Below are positions 49,030 to 60,434 of a DNA stretch of 64,000 nucleotides, piece by piece (within the stretch, counting starts at the first letter, position 1; every line of letters starts with the position of its first letter). Source of the DNA: Diphasiastrum complanatum (Eukaryota > Streptophyta > Lycopodiopsida > Lycopodiales > Lycopodiaceae). The position numbers were made by a program, and so were the translations under genes. The stretch is from NCBI GenBank assembly GCA_029204225.1, contig CM055092.1, forward strand, positions 100,374,200-100,438,199, in the 5' to 3' direction. The notes beneath the pieces are model-generated. The model saw nothing but the letters and a program-made list of their open reading frames with translations, ran no database searches and had not been told where the DNA came from.

Positions 49030-49181
49030 ATAAGATGAACAAGTACATCAGACAAGATGGAAACAAGACGGATCAGTGCCATCAAAACAATCTAACTAAA
49101 AACCAAACTAACTAAGAAGAGAGTGATATAGCCAGGATTATATGGTATGTGTACCACTTACATGCTCAACTGGACATGTCT

Positions 49182-50120
49182 TCATTTCTCTAACTCAGAC
49201 TCTATCTCAAAATCAAGACTCTCACTGACTATAGGCTTACAATCCACAAATCTGATAATGTTGTCACGATAGATAAGCAGTTGGCCAGTTGATAGAGCTT
49301 CTTGTCTTGCCTTCTTACGTTCTTGGATTTGGATGAAAGTAAAATCTCCGTCCAAATAGATTTTGATATCATGCAATTTAGATCGTTTCTCTAAAACTTC
49401 CCGCTGGTGAGACATTGACGTGAGTATTTGGGTCCTTCTTAGGACGCCAACAAACAGTTTCCATACCTTTGCTATGGTGCTGAAGGTTTGCTTCCAAAAA
49501 CTTTTCAGCTCCTTCAACAACATTTTGGGAGTTCAAAATACCTCTAACACGAACATTGAGAGCTTTTTGTTCCCACAGACGGCCCTCGGTGAACGTGGCT
49601 GAGATAAACGAAGGTGATGGCGAAGGTGGAGAGATAATTGTAGACGAACCTTTAAGTACATCTGCCCATGATTGGACAGCCGTATGGTGCTATTCCACTT
49701 GACTTTTGAGCTGTTGAATTTTAGCTGAAGTAGCAATTTGGGAAGAAGTTTCACTTTTGATAACTGCAACTTTGTTCTTGAGTGTTTCAATGGAAACGTC
49801 TAGCTTCTGAAGGTGTGATTGCACAGCGAGAAGCAAAGAATCATGGGAAGCAAGTCTCTTTCTGTGATTGTTAAGGTATTCAAATAGATGGAGTTGATCC
49901 TCACGAAGAAGACTGACTAAGGTATATGTGGAGAGAGAAGAAGATGCTCCTGGAGTGTCTGGGGTCAAGGGAATAGCTACAGTAGTTTCATTGTTGGGAA
50001 TAGGATTCGATGGAGAGATAGGAAATGCAATGGGCATAGAAGTAGAAGGAGAAGTTGGATCTGCAATGTTGGAAACCGAAGATGGATCAAGAGTAAGGAG
50101 AGCACCTTTGCGACGAGGCA
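49182..50120 (-). pseudogene. LINE ORF1 of copy B, frameshifted
   Basis: N-terminus Ser/Pro-rich, then a long coiled coil (HLFEYLNNHRKRL, HLQKLDVSIETLKNKVAV, KIQQLKSQVE), then the RRM-like part in other frames ([52 protein letters not shown]). Two frame changes, near 49690 and 49525. The ILTSMSHQ segment replaces part of the RRM core. Confidence 0.72.
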
Positions 50121-50375
50121 TTTTGCAGATCAGAGGGATAGGCAAGCAAGATCAGCTAGGAACCATCAATGATGGACGGTGAGATAGGCAGCTGAAATGG
50201 AGCAGTAGGCATCATCAGCGAGGAGCAGTAGACCAGCGATGGAAGCAAGGGCAGCACCCAGCGATGGAGGCTGGGGCAGCAGTAGCCTAGTGATGGAAGC
50301 CGGGGCAGCACCCAGCGATGGAGGCAGGAGCAGCGCCCAGGATGGAGGCAGGGGTAGCTCCCGCGATAGAGGCAG

Positions 50376-50377
<2 letters not shown>

Positions 50378-50437
<60 letters not shown>
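50378..50437. repeat. (GA)30, CT tail of LINE copy C
   Basis: Adjoins the 3' end of copy C on its right and the start of copy B on its left. Confidence 0.95.
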
Positions 50438-50441
<4 letters not shown>

Positions 50442-50459
50442 TTTATTAATGTCTTTTCC

Positions 50460-50473
50460 ATGCCAAAAGGCAT
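50460..50473 (-). other. LINE 3' hairpin, copy C (ATGCCAAAAGGCAT)
   Basis: Identical to the copy A hairpin, with ATAAGAC beside it. Confidence 0.8.
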
Positions 50474-51174
50474 ATAAGACTAGTAAATGTACATGTCAAG
50501 TATGTGGTAACCATAGGAGCGTATGAAACGTCTCCAAAACTATAACAGAAATAACAAATCTAACTGCGATGAGCTAAAATGGAAACTGAAAAAGATGCGA
50601 TGATATATGAAGCATGTGGGAGCATATATACTGCTAAATGTCATGAATATGGTATGACACTATCATCCAATCATGTCACGCTGATGCTATAAAAGGATGT
50701 AATACGCTGCAGCATGAGGGACCACTGGTGGTCGCTGACGTCGTCTAAGAGGATGAGGTCTCCTCATGATCGGTCGTGTAGCTCGTGCAGCAATATGAGT
50801 ATGAGTGGGACACAGTCTCTGATCCTGGTGGGCATGAAGGTCGTCATCAACCTCATCAGCATCAAATGCTAGGTGGGATCATTCAATCACCTTGTTAGCT
50901 TTGTCATGCTAGAGGTAAGCTATTGTGACCATTCCAGACAAAGAGATATTTTAAGTTATGTGATTTTTCAGTACAAAGAGCCGAGCCTCCGACTTGTGGC
51001 TGATCGGACTCAGGGTAGAGTTCTTCGGACAAAAAGCCTTTCCAACACTTTGCTTCTCATCTGCTACGATTATGGCTCGATCCAACTTGTTGCCAATCTC
51101 TGAAGAGGATCCTAGTGTTTCCCCTTTGAGAAAAAACCCAACTGATACTGGATATCACCCATGCTCAGTGAGTT

Positions 51175-53700
51175 TCAGTTCCGAAGGTGGCCGTCCCAGG
51201 TCCTCCTCGTGGAGAAGAAAGAAGTGATCTGAGGTTGAGAAACATGACTCCGCTGGGCTATCTGACACAGGTCCTGTCTCAGAATAAACATCTCTCGTAT
51301 CATGAGTGCGGCGCAACGGGAGTCTTCATAGGCTAGGAGGGATCGTAGGGTGACAGGCGTGTCACGGAACAGACAGTGGTATCTCCTTCTGATCTCGTAA
51401 TATATCGGGCACCTAAAGATAAAGTGCTCCTCTGACTCCACCTCATCCAAGGAACATAACTGACAAATCCGCTCTTCTCTCGGGGTACCCTGGAATCTCC
51501 CAGTCTCAATGGCCAATTGATGTGACGATATGCGGAGTTGTCCCAGTGTAAATTTAAGGCCGTGTGATAAACCTGAGTCCAAATAGTGTGGCAAAATTGG
51601 GAACCCTGCTATGTCAAGCTCAATGAAATGAGTCCAGTAATAGGTGGGTTTGACCCCAAGCTGTCGCCTCCAAGTACGGTCGAGATATGTCCGATATAAA
51701 AAGCGTCTGATATACTGATGAGTACTTGAGGGGAGCTCTGTAATGGAGATGCCAAATGAATCAAGGAGGAAATGGGATGCCTGTGAGAACCACGACAGTC
51801 GGTAACCCTGCTCATGAAGGGAGTGTGAGGAGGCAAGTGATGCATGCGTATATCTCGTGTCTGTATCTGGCAGATCTTGAACTCTCCGAATATATGCGAT
51901 GAGCTGAAAAGCTGCAGCTATCTGAATGGGTGGAACGACAAACTCTGCAAGAAGGATCTCTTGTGGAACTGAGGGCTTCGCCCGAATCATACGAGCTAGC
52001 ATGGTGGTCTATAATTGTGAAATGCTGGCCTAGTGTGATGAGGGAAGACCGGTACACCATGTCTCTGCTGCATACAAGGCTGTGGGGGTGACAATAGTGT
52101 CAAAGAGTCTGCACTTACTGTGAGCATCTAGGATGGACTTCCTAAAGCAGAACCGCTCAAGCTGAACAAGGGAGGAAGCCCCTTCCCTCAAGTGGTGGCT
52201 GCCTGTCGCATGTTGAAAGTAGGACCAGAAAAGAGTATCCCCAGATAGGTGTATGAGGAAACAACCTCTAAAGCTCGTCCATCAAGCATGAGCTGCTGGC
52301 GCTGCATGAAGGCTCGAGAAGTGTTGAAGACCATAACCTTGGTCTTCGCAGTGTTCACCCCCAATCCCCACCTGCTGGTACAGAATCCCTGTAAAGTAAA
52401 CAATCCAGCTGCCTCTGTAATCCCTCTCTGGTCGGGGATACTAGTACCACATCATCAGCATACAAGAGGATAGCAATCAAGATGGTGCCAAGTCTACATC
52501 CAGCTCCTCCACACTGTGAGATGGCTCGCTCTAACTCATCAATGTACAATCCAAAAAGAACCGGTGAAAGAGAGCATCCCTGTTTCACTCCAATGGTGCT
52601 CCAAATGTGGTCAGAGATACCACCCCCATGTCGGAAACATCCCAAGACCTTCTCATAGAGGGCCATCACTGCCATGACAATATCCGTGGAGAAACCAAGG
52701 TCCCAAAGTCTTTGAATGAGCAAGGAGCGTGGTACAGAATCGAAGGCTTTCCTGAAGTCCACAAAATAGCAGTAAACCCTTTCTTTCTTGTACTTAGCTT
52801 CCTCAATCAAAGCTCGAAGTGTGAAAATAGGGTCAGTGGTAGAGTAGTGAGCTCGGAAACCTGCCTGTCCCAATGCATGTAATCTCCTGGATTCCACCTC
52901 TGAACTTACTACAGACTGGAGTATGGTACCATAAAGTTTAGTGAGGACATGTCCGATCATGATAATGCGGTAGTTACCAGGAATCATGGGATCACCATTT
53001 TTATGGATAGGGTGGATGATGTTGGTGCACCAGGATGAGGGGAAGCCAGAGACAATGGCGGAATTGAGGAGTGGCTAGTGTGGGAGCAAGGAGGTCCGGA
53101 GCATGGATTAGGGGTTCAGACTCGAGGTCTTCAATGTCTCTTGCTTTATGGGATTTCATTTTCTTGATGGCCGCAAGTACCATGTTAGCGGTGAAGAAGG
53201 TGAACTCAGAGGGGCGTGGGGAGATAGAGATGGGTGCATCAGTAGGTATGGTATATAGGTTGGTAGCATATTCGGTCCATATGCGAAGGTCTTCCAAGAG
53301 AGGTGGTGGAGCACGAGGGATAAACTCATGCCAAAAAATCAAGGTATGGTGAGCCTGTGCCCTCTGCAAAGGATGAAGACTCTGGAGGAAAGTAAACATG
53401 CCGCCACAAAGAGGTCCCTGTCCAAACCAATATCCTGTCCAACAATACGAATCCAGATATAACGTGCATGCTCATCGTGCCTGATGAACTCGATGCACTG
53501 GCGAAGAGACTCTCTATAAAGGCATGCAACCCCTCCGGATCCACGGCCACTAGCTGATCTAGTCTCGGGCCTGAATACGGAATCCCATTTGTATCCTGGA
53601 AAAATAGGTAAGCCTCTCTCCTGACTCTCGTGGGTCTTCATAAAAAACAGTAAATCTCTGCCAGTGATGAACTCAATCAGGTCGCCAGCTATGGAGGACG
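51175..53700 (-). pseudogene. LINE ORF2 of copy C: partial endonuclease, RT, zinc knuckle
   Basis: Endonuclease start (GDLIEFITG, MKTHESQERG, GGVACLYRESL), an internal deletion, then RT (NYRIIMIGHVLTKLYG, DFRKAFDSVPRSLL, GVKQGCSLSPVLFGLYIDELE, catalytic LLYADDVVLVS at about 52460, TAKTKVMVFNTSR) and the C-terminal CQLCSLDEVESEEHFIFRC zinc knuckle. An APE-type endonuclease plus this knuckle places it near the L1 side of non-LTR elements. Frame breaks near 52990, 52380 and 52010. It needs ORF1 partners in trans to move, if at all. Confidence 0.85.
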
Positions 53701-53899
53701 AGTGTATACCATCGCAGTTCCATACTCCAATCCGGAGATGGTGTGGATGGGGCCCCGGGGCACTCCCGAACCCGGGGACCCCAAATACCTAGCACTGGGA
53801 GCTGCTAGGAGCGCTATCAAGAAAGCGCACTCGTCCGTCGCGGTAGATGACTCGTCTGCCTGACTCACGGGCTATCTGAAAGGCCTTACGCCTCTCCTC

Positions 53900-55083
53900 C
53901 ACCTGGATATTGTGAGGTCGTCATCCATATAGATAGTGGTGCCACGTAGCTTAGCCCTGCATCGCAGAGCATCTCGTCGACTCTCTAGAGAAGTGAAACG
54001 GATAATGAATGTGGCTGCATCTCTAGCGGTCCTCCATGCGGTATCTAGCCCATTTGTCCTGTGCCCGAGAGTGGTGTCGAGAGATCCCACGAACTCTAAT
54101 GTTGTGCGCTTTTTGGTCTCGTGATTTCTCTTCCGAGACGGTGGCTGAGATAACCGAAGAGATGGGAGCGCTTCGTTTAGTGCCTTTTTTCAAAACTGAT
54201 GCCCAAGAAAGGGCCTCTTCGTGCTGCTTTTCAATTTTTGTCTCTAGTTCCCGTATCATATTGGTGGTAGACGCCGAAGCCGCAGCCTGTTTACTCCAGA
54301 TGGATTGTTCGAGTGATGCAACTTTGGATTGCAGTATGTTCTTCTCGTGAACCAAAGATGTAACCGTTCCTTTCAGCTGTGAGATTTCCTGCCGCAAAGT
54401 TTGGAAATCTGCCCGGATTTGATCAATCTGCCAAGAAGAGAACAATTCGGTTGATTTGGAGGGTGTATATGGGATGCTAGCTGTGGGTTGTGAGCTAGCA
54501 ATGGTCGGGGTAGGAAGAAGGGATGGGAAACTGGAGGAGCAGATTCGGGAGGAGGGATGGGCAGGGCTGCATATAGGGTTGAGGTGATGCCAACCGTGGT
54601 GCCAGCATCGGGCCCAATGAGCAGGGGGGGGATGCAATCAGCAAGTGTGGTAGCGGGGGTGGCACACCTGCATCGGGGGAGGGGAATGTAAGGGAGATGA
54701 AAGCAGGGAGGGGCAGGCAGCCGGGGGGGGGGGGGGGGGGGGGGGGGTATATCTGCAACGAGGGTGGCAGCAAGGGGCGGTACTGCTGCAACGAGGGTGG
54801 CAGCAGGGGACGACGCAACTACAGCAGGGAGAGTGGAGATGGGGGAGGTGGCAACAGGGGGCGGGATATCTGCAGCTGGGAGAGCGGGGGTGGGGGAGAT
54901 GGTACCAGCGGGGGGGTGTATCTGCAGCGGAGGTGGAGGTAGGGAGGGTGGCAGCAGGGGGCGGAGTAGCTGCAGCAAGGAGGGAGGATGTAGGAGAGGC
55001 GGCAGCAGGGGGCAGGTCTGCAGCGATGGAGTGGAGACAGGTGAGGAGCAGGATCTGCTACGGACAGGGATGGCACGGGGAGG
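53900..55083 (-). pseudogene. LINE ORF1 of copy C, proline-rich N-terminus
   Basis: ATG at about 55088 begins MAPPRAIPV. About 200 residues of repetitive Pro/Ala/Leu follow, including an eight-proline run encoded by the poly-C strand of the 25-base G tract at 54723. Then in a shifted frame comes a coiled coil (IDQIRADFQTLRQEISQLKGTVTSL, KVASLEQSIW, ELETKIEKQ), HNIRVRGIS, and in a third frame TIYMDDDLT. Layout is the same as the other ORF1s, but the N-terminal repeat is much longer. Confidence 0.72.
54723..54747 (+). repeat. Homopolymer G25
   Basis: Twenty-five consecutive G on the plus strand in the GC-rich part of LINE copy C. It can form a G-quadruplex and encodes polyproline on the minus strand. 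Its length may be imprecise for sequencing reasons. Confidence 0.85.
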
Positions 55084-55085
55084 AG

Positions 55086-55090
<5 letters not shown>

Positions 55091-55134
<44 letters not shown>
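55091..55134. repeat. (GA)22, CT tail of LINE copy D
   Basis: The minus strand reads CATTTTCTTTCTCTCT..., so the tail starts with TTTC units before pure CT. The start of copy C adjoins on the left. Confidence 0.95.
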
Positions 55135-55138
<4 letters not shown>

Positions 55139-55159
55139 AAATGCATTAATGTCTGTTGA

Positions 55160-55173
55160 GTGCCCAAGGGCAC
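55160..55173 (-). other. LINE 3' hairpin, copy D (GTGCCCAAGGGCAC)
   Basis: Perfect inverted repeat: 6-bp stem with a 2-nt loop. Same place and same ATAAGAC flank as the ATGCC version, but a different stem sequence. Confidence 0.85.
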
Positions 55174-55415
55174 ATAAGACAGAATGAATAAGTACATGTC
55201 TCGTAGGATTACTGTCCATGTCGGACAACATACTAAAAAACACTAGTCTAAATGGAAAAGACAAAATAGAACTCTCTCGAAGACATAGCCAATATAGAAT
55301 GATAAAATGCATAAAAAGAGCAGATACACAAGAGCTTAACCTCCAGCTCTGAAGAGGGTACAGGTGCAAGAGCTTAAAACCACCTGCTCTGCTGAGGAAA
55401 GTAAAAGGATAAATA

Positions 55416-58400
55416 TCAATCTCGAAAAAAGCGTCTGATACCCATAGCACCTGTGGGCTGTGATCGAGGAGCTCTGGTAGCTCTAGAGGCGCGCTTAGAT
55501 CTGGCAAGAGGTGGTGGCTGAGCACGCTGGGCCTTCGCCCTCACCGGCATGACTGCCTCATCATCTGATAGGTCATCACGCTCCCGCTTCTGAAAGAAGC
55601 TAGTAATGAGATGCTGGCTAGAATCAGTAATACTCTCCGATGGTAGCAAAGAGGCTCTCAACATAAGCATCTCTCGTAGTAAAAGGCCGACACATCTGGG
55701 ATCCTGATACTCCAAAAATGTACTGAGGATAATAGGGGTGTCACGATATAAACAGTGATATCGGCCACGTATCTCATAGTATGTAGGGCATATAAAGATA
55801 AAATGAAACTCATCCTCCACTACACCCAATGTGCATATCTGGCATATCCGATGCTCTCTCAAAATGCCTGAATATCTGCCTGTCTCAATAGCAAGCTGAT
55901 GTGAAGAGACTCGTACCTGTCCCAATCTGTATCGGAGCCCAAAAGAAAGAGGAAGAGAGAGATATAAAGGTCTAACAGGGAGTCCCAAACTGTCTCTGCG
56001 TAAGATATGTGTGCCATAGAAGGTAAGCTTGACTCTCTCATGGTCAGGACGATCCCATACTATGTGACAATAGCTCCAATACAGCTGCTGTCTGATAAAT
56101 GTATGAGTTCCCTGTGAGAGATCCAGCATTGAGAAGCCCCATGACTGAAAGAAAGCCACCACATCACCATACCAAGAAGATCTAGCCTGCTGTCCAGCTA
56201 TAGTCTGAGAAGAAGTAAGCGCTGCCCTCACGTATCTGTGAGTATCCATGGTCTCAAGTCGATGTAGAAAGGTAACAATCTGAAACATAGCCTCTACCAC
56301 CATGGGGAGTGAGGCGCACTCCGCTAAAAGAATCTCATGAGACGGCTTCGCACGAATCATCCTCCCTAACATGGTGATCTGCAGACGAGTGATGTCTCTC
56401 CAAGTACTCTGAGATGTCCCTGGGCACCAGACCTCCGCCGAGTGCATAGCCACAGGTGAGACTACTGTAGAGAAAAGGTGGTCTCTGGTAGTAGGATCAT
56501 GAATATGGTAAGTAGTACACACTCTCTCCATATGTACCAAGGCAGCATGCCCCTTACGTAGGCGATATAGAGCAGTAGAGCGAAAAGTGAGTAAGGGGCC
56601 GGTGAATAATACACGTAGATAGGTGTATGATGTAACAATCTCCAGCTGCTGTGCATCATAATAAAAAGCGTCATCTCTCATATGCTACTTTGGTCTTAGC
56701 AATATTCACCGTCAAGCCCGACACTAAGCAAAAACCATATAGAGCATCAAGATGTCACTGTAATCCCGAGACTGTAGAGGATATCAATGCCACATCATCC
56801 GCATACAGTAGGATAGGAATAATAACATCAGCAAGAGGACATCCATCACCCCCCTCCTCTTTGATGATCCGCTCTAGATCATCAATGTACAATGCAAAAA
56901 GAGTGGGAGAGAGTGGACATCCCTGCTTGACTCCAACTGTGCTCTGGATAGAAGGCGACCAGCTGCTGCCATCTCTGAAACGTGCTAAAACCCTCTCATA
57001 TAAGGCGTTGATAGCCATAACGATATCTAGTGAGAAGCCAAGTGAAGATAAGCCCTGAAGTAGCAGGTGCCGTGGAACTGAGTCAATGGCCTTGCGGAAA
57101 TCCACAAAGCAGCAGTATACTCTCTGTCTCCGATGTCGAGCCTCCTCTATGATGCAGCGTAGGACAAATGCATGATCAATGGTAGAGTATGCGGGTCTAA
57201 AGCCAGCCTGTCCAAGAGCAAATAACTCATCTGATTCCGCCTGGGATCCAACCATAGATTGCAGAACTGAGCCATAAAGCTTCGCCATAAAGCTTCGCCA
57301 TCGTGTGACTGATCATGAGAGTGCGATAGTTATCCACGTTCATTGGATCACCAGCCTTGAGAATGGGATGGAGAAGGTTCGTGCACCAGTTGGTGGGGAA
57401 GCCCGAGGTAACAACCAAGTTAAAAGTGTGGGCAATGTAAGGAGAGAGAAGGTGGGAGACAGGTTTGAGGGCAATCATGGTCATACCATCGGTTATAGGT
57501 CTTTCGATGAGTGGGATATGTCTTAGGGGGAAAGGCCTGGGTGGCGGCTTGTATAAGGGAGAGCGACAAGAAGCTGGCCTGTTGCTCAATAGGAGAGGAG
57601 AAGGGAAAATCTTGCAAAAAAGAGTTGAGCGCGACTATGTAGCGTGGGATGAGATGTGTACGAAAAGAAAAGTGAGGTGTAGTGGTCTTGGGTCGAATAG
57701 TTGGAAGGGGAGAGGTCTGGCCAATAGAGAGTAAGAGCAGTGAGTGATCAGCAAGGGTAGGAGAGAGTATAGTAAAGCTCTGAATGAGAGGAATCAAGGC
57801 TGGTGAGCCAATGAAGTAATCCACCACACTATGTCCGCCACACTGTGGATGACAAGTGAATGCTGCTGAATCTGGCCACTGTGATAAACCGTTTAGAATG
57901 ACCAAGGAATGTGCCTCGGAAATCCTGAGTAGTTGCTCACCAAATGTAGTAGAAGCGGTAGCCTCATCATGTCATGTCCGCACAAGACCTGTATCCAAAG
58001 CATGAAGCTGGAGATAATCCGTCATCGCATGAAATTCCGTCTATCTGGTGGCCGTGCGTGCGTTAAAGTCACCTGCCAAAAGTACATATCCCTGGGGAGA
58101 AAAGATAGAAATATCCTCTGATAAAACCTGAAAAGGGTCACCACCATAGTCTGCAAATGTCGAACTCTGAGGAGCAATATAACATACTGCCAGGAAGATA
58201 TCTCTAGCCATGCCTAGGGAATGCCCAACTAACTGTAACCATATAAAACGAGCATACGGATCTTTCTTAACCAGCTTAATAGTATGACTATACTGGTCTC
58301 TGTATAAGCATGCCACCCCACCTAAGCCTCTGGAGGTCGTCCCTCGTAGGAATGGTCTAAAAATTGAGTGCCAAGAGAAATCTGTCATCATAGGAAGAGG

Positions 58401-58600
58401 ACGAAATTGAGATTCATGAGTCTCTGCTAGCAGTAAAATATCTGTACGAGCAACATAGGACTGCAAGTCACCTGCAGTAGAGGAAGAGTGGAAGCCATTA
58501 CAATTCCAAAAGCCAATACGAAGCGACGTAGGGGATCTTGGGCTGTTCCCATGCCCGGGAGCCCCAAGTCTTTATAGTGAGCGCGCATAGTATCGTGGTT
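55416..58600 (-). pseudogene. LINE ORF2 of copy D: endonuclease, RT, zinc knuckle
   Basis: APE-type endonuclease: LLLAETHES, GGVACLYRD, LLAGDFNAR (58045-58066), then DYFIGSP and LADHSLL in the next frame. RT: FVDFRKAIDSVPRHLL, GVKQGCPLSPTLFALYIDDLE, LLYADDVALIS (about 56810). After a ~23-bp deletion near 56690 the C-terminal part is open for 420 codons (56681-55416) with the CQICTLGVVEDEFHFIFIC knuckle, and ends GIRRFFRD. Frame breaks near 58040, 57420, 57290 and 56755. Confidence 0.86.
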
Positions 58601-59345
58601 TGTCGTCAATAAACACCACCCGTTGCCCTTTTTCCTTAGCTTCGTGTATGATTTTTTTCCTTGCTGGCCATTGCGTATGAGTTAAATCATCGTCCATAAA
58701 AATAAAAGTCCCTTTCGGCTTGGCTCGAAGTTTCAATGCAGCGTAACGATGTACAAGAGACCGGAATGTAATAAATAGAACATTCTCATCATACTTGCCT
58801 CTCCAAGCAGTTTCAAATCCCTCAGTTGAGTGTGAGAGTTTATTGCAAAGTAAATCCTTGGCTTCCTCAAGAGGTTTTCCAGCATTTGGGATGCCTCTCA
58901 CTCTAATATTAAGGGCTTTTTTGGCTCTTTTCTCTTGCTCCGAAAACATACTTTCTAATCTTGAGTCAATTGAAATATTCGTAGGCAAATCTATTATACC
59001 ACTATCTTTTTTAAACAGGGCTGCCCAAGATTTCGTCTTTTCTACTTGTTTCTCAAGGCTGGAAATCTTGTTAGAAGTTTCTGCAAGATCCGTAGTAGAT
59101 GATGGTAATAGAGTTCGCAGCTGGCTGATCTCATCCCGCAATTTTTGAACCTCCAATTTTAGTGCTTGCATTTTCTCCTTGTACCTCTGAAAATAGTGCA
59201 TACAACTGCCCAACATGATAATGAACGTCTTCCGGTAGAATAGAGCGAGGGATAGTTGGAGGTGAGACATTAGATAGCACAAATGGAGGAGTAGAAGGAT
59301 TAGGAGGGAGAGCAGAGGGAGGCGTAGCTGGTCCCATATCCAAGC
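58572..59345 (-). pseudogene. LINE ORF1 of copy D
   Basis: The N-terminus (MDMGPATPPSALPPNPSTPPF, from about 59340) is Pro-rich and in a different frame from the rest, so one indel separates them near 59150. Then comes a coiled coil (KMQALKLEVQKLRDEISQL, KISSLEKQVEK), ALNIRVRGIPNAGK, NVLFITFRSLVHRYAALKL, TFIFMDDDLTHTQWPARKKIIHEAKEKGQRVVFID. Best example here of the coiled coil, RRM-like and basic C-terminal order. Confidence 0.8.
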
Positions 59346-59779
59346 AGGGACAAGGCCAGGTATGAGAAGGAAACCCGTCAGAGCCTTGGAGCTGCTCCTG
59401 ATGGTTCTTCCTCTAATTCTGAGCAATTACTCCTTCACTTTCACCTGAGGCTCATCACTCAGCTGCAGCGACGCTTCTCTGACATCGCATTCCACAGAAG
59501 AGGACTTCAAGACATGGATCCGCAATCCTGGATCGTAAGCAAATGCATTTACTTCTGTGATTGCTCTTCTTAGTTCTGAGCACTGTGTGAGCATCACCTC
59601 ATCGCTGCTCTGAAGGTGTTTCGCTTATTCATGCTTTCATCATCAGCTGCACTCGTGTATCAGAATGTTGGAAACACGAACTGCCTCGCTACAAGAAGTA
59701 CAGAAAACTCAATCTATGCTTCCAGAATTGCATCGATCCATGCTGAGAAGGATCAGACAGTCACCATCGATGAGAGAGA

Positions 59780-59925
59780 GAGAGAGCTCCAGGTCAGAGG
59801 TCCGCTCCAGGTGTGAGGTCCACTTCAGGTGTGAGAGAGTCCGCTCCAGGACAGAGGTCCGTTCCAGGACAGAGATCCGCTTCTCAGAGATCGCTCCTCA
59901 AAGATCCGTTCCAGGTGCTTCTTTG
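59780..59925. repeat. 5' UTR repeats of LINE copy D
   Basis: Repeated (G)GTCCGCTCCAGG(T/A) units of about 18-25 bp, e.g. at 59800, 59846 and 59863, degenerate at the right end. Comparable in place to the GATGGAGGC repeats of copy B. Confidence 0.75.
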
Positions 59926-60098
59926 ATGTGGGGTTAAGGGATGATGAATACCTCAATTGCAGAGCGATGGAGGCAGTGATCATGACCTCATTTTATCAGC
60001 AAACCAAGAGGCGCAACAAGGACCCCTGCAGGACAGGTGCGATGGAGCAGGGCTATGGAGCATCGCTAGACAGGACCATGGGGCATCGCTGGATAGGA

Positions 60099-60102
<4 letters not shown>

Positions 60103-60158
<56 letters not shown>
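60103..60158. repeat. (GA)28, CT tail of LINE copy E
   Basis: Followed on the right by ATTAGA units (60159-60180), so on the minus strand the tail is (ATTCTA)n then (CT)n. Confidence 0.95.
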
Positions 60159-60161
<3 letters not shown>

Positions 60162-60196
60162 AGAATTAGAATTAGAATTATATTAATGTTTGTCAA

Positions 60197-60210
60197 GTGC
60201 CCGAGGGCAC
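60197..60210 (-). other. LINE 3' hairpin, copy E (GTGCCCGAGGGCAC)
   Basis: As in copy D with a changed loop base; stem perfect; ATAAGAC flank conserved. Confidence 0.85.
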
Positions 60211-60434
60211 ATAAGACAAGTAGAAAGTACATCAATAGAGAAGGAGCATTGTCCACGTAGGACTTATTCATAAAAGCTAAACCAACACTAGAAAACAGAG
60301 AGAAACAAAGCTTAGCCTCCAGCTCTGTCGAGGGTACAATATCACTAGCTTAACCACCAGCTACACAGAGGGAAAGAGAGAACTGAAATAAGTTAATTAA
60401 CTGGCTAGGTGGACATAAAAAACTGCGTGATATA

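Larger units (their letters stand above)
48905..50377 (-). mobile_element. LINE copy B: ORF1-only copy with 5' repeats, 3' hairpin and CT tail
   Basis: On the minus strand: 5' UTR (50377-50125) made of degenerate GCAGCACCCAGCGATGGAG units on the plus strand, ORF1 from MPRRKGALL (about 50120) to 49182 in three frames, a 160-bp 3' UTR, hairpin at 49029-49016, then AATAAAGCTTCATT and CT tail 48990-48905. ORF2 is absent although both ends are present. Confidence 0.75.
50378..55090 (-). mobile_element. LINE copy C: near full length, endonuclease partly deleted
   Basis: On the minus strand: start within a few bases of the CT tract at 55091, ORF1 (55083-53900), ORF2 with endonuclease start, linker, RT and zinc knuckle (53690-51175), a ~700-bp 3' UTR, hairpin 50473-50460 and CT tail 50437-50378. 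Between 53390 and 53340 the endonuclease frame jumps to the RT linker (LQSLHPLQRAQAHH), so most of the endonuclease is lost. Confidence 0.85.
55091..60102 (-). mobile_element. LINE copy D: full-length-sized (~5.0 kb) copy between two CT tracts
   Basis: On the minus strand: 5' UTR with short repeats (60102-59440), ORF1 (59345-58572), ORF2 (58600-55416), 3' UTR, GTGCCC hairpin at 55173-55160 and CT tail 55134-55091. The tail of copy E lies immediately at its 5' end. All expected parts of a two-ORF LINE are present, but both ORFs have frame breaks. Confidence 0.88.

Noticed and set aside
54373-55197. Proline-rich frame as a host cell-wall (extensin-like) protein
   Set aside because: No SPPPP periodicity or signal peptide; it lies at the ORF1 position of a LINE directly after the CT tract and leads into ORF1 coiled-coil sequence.
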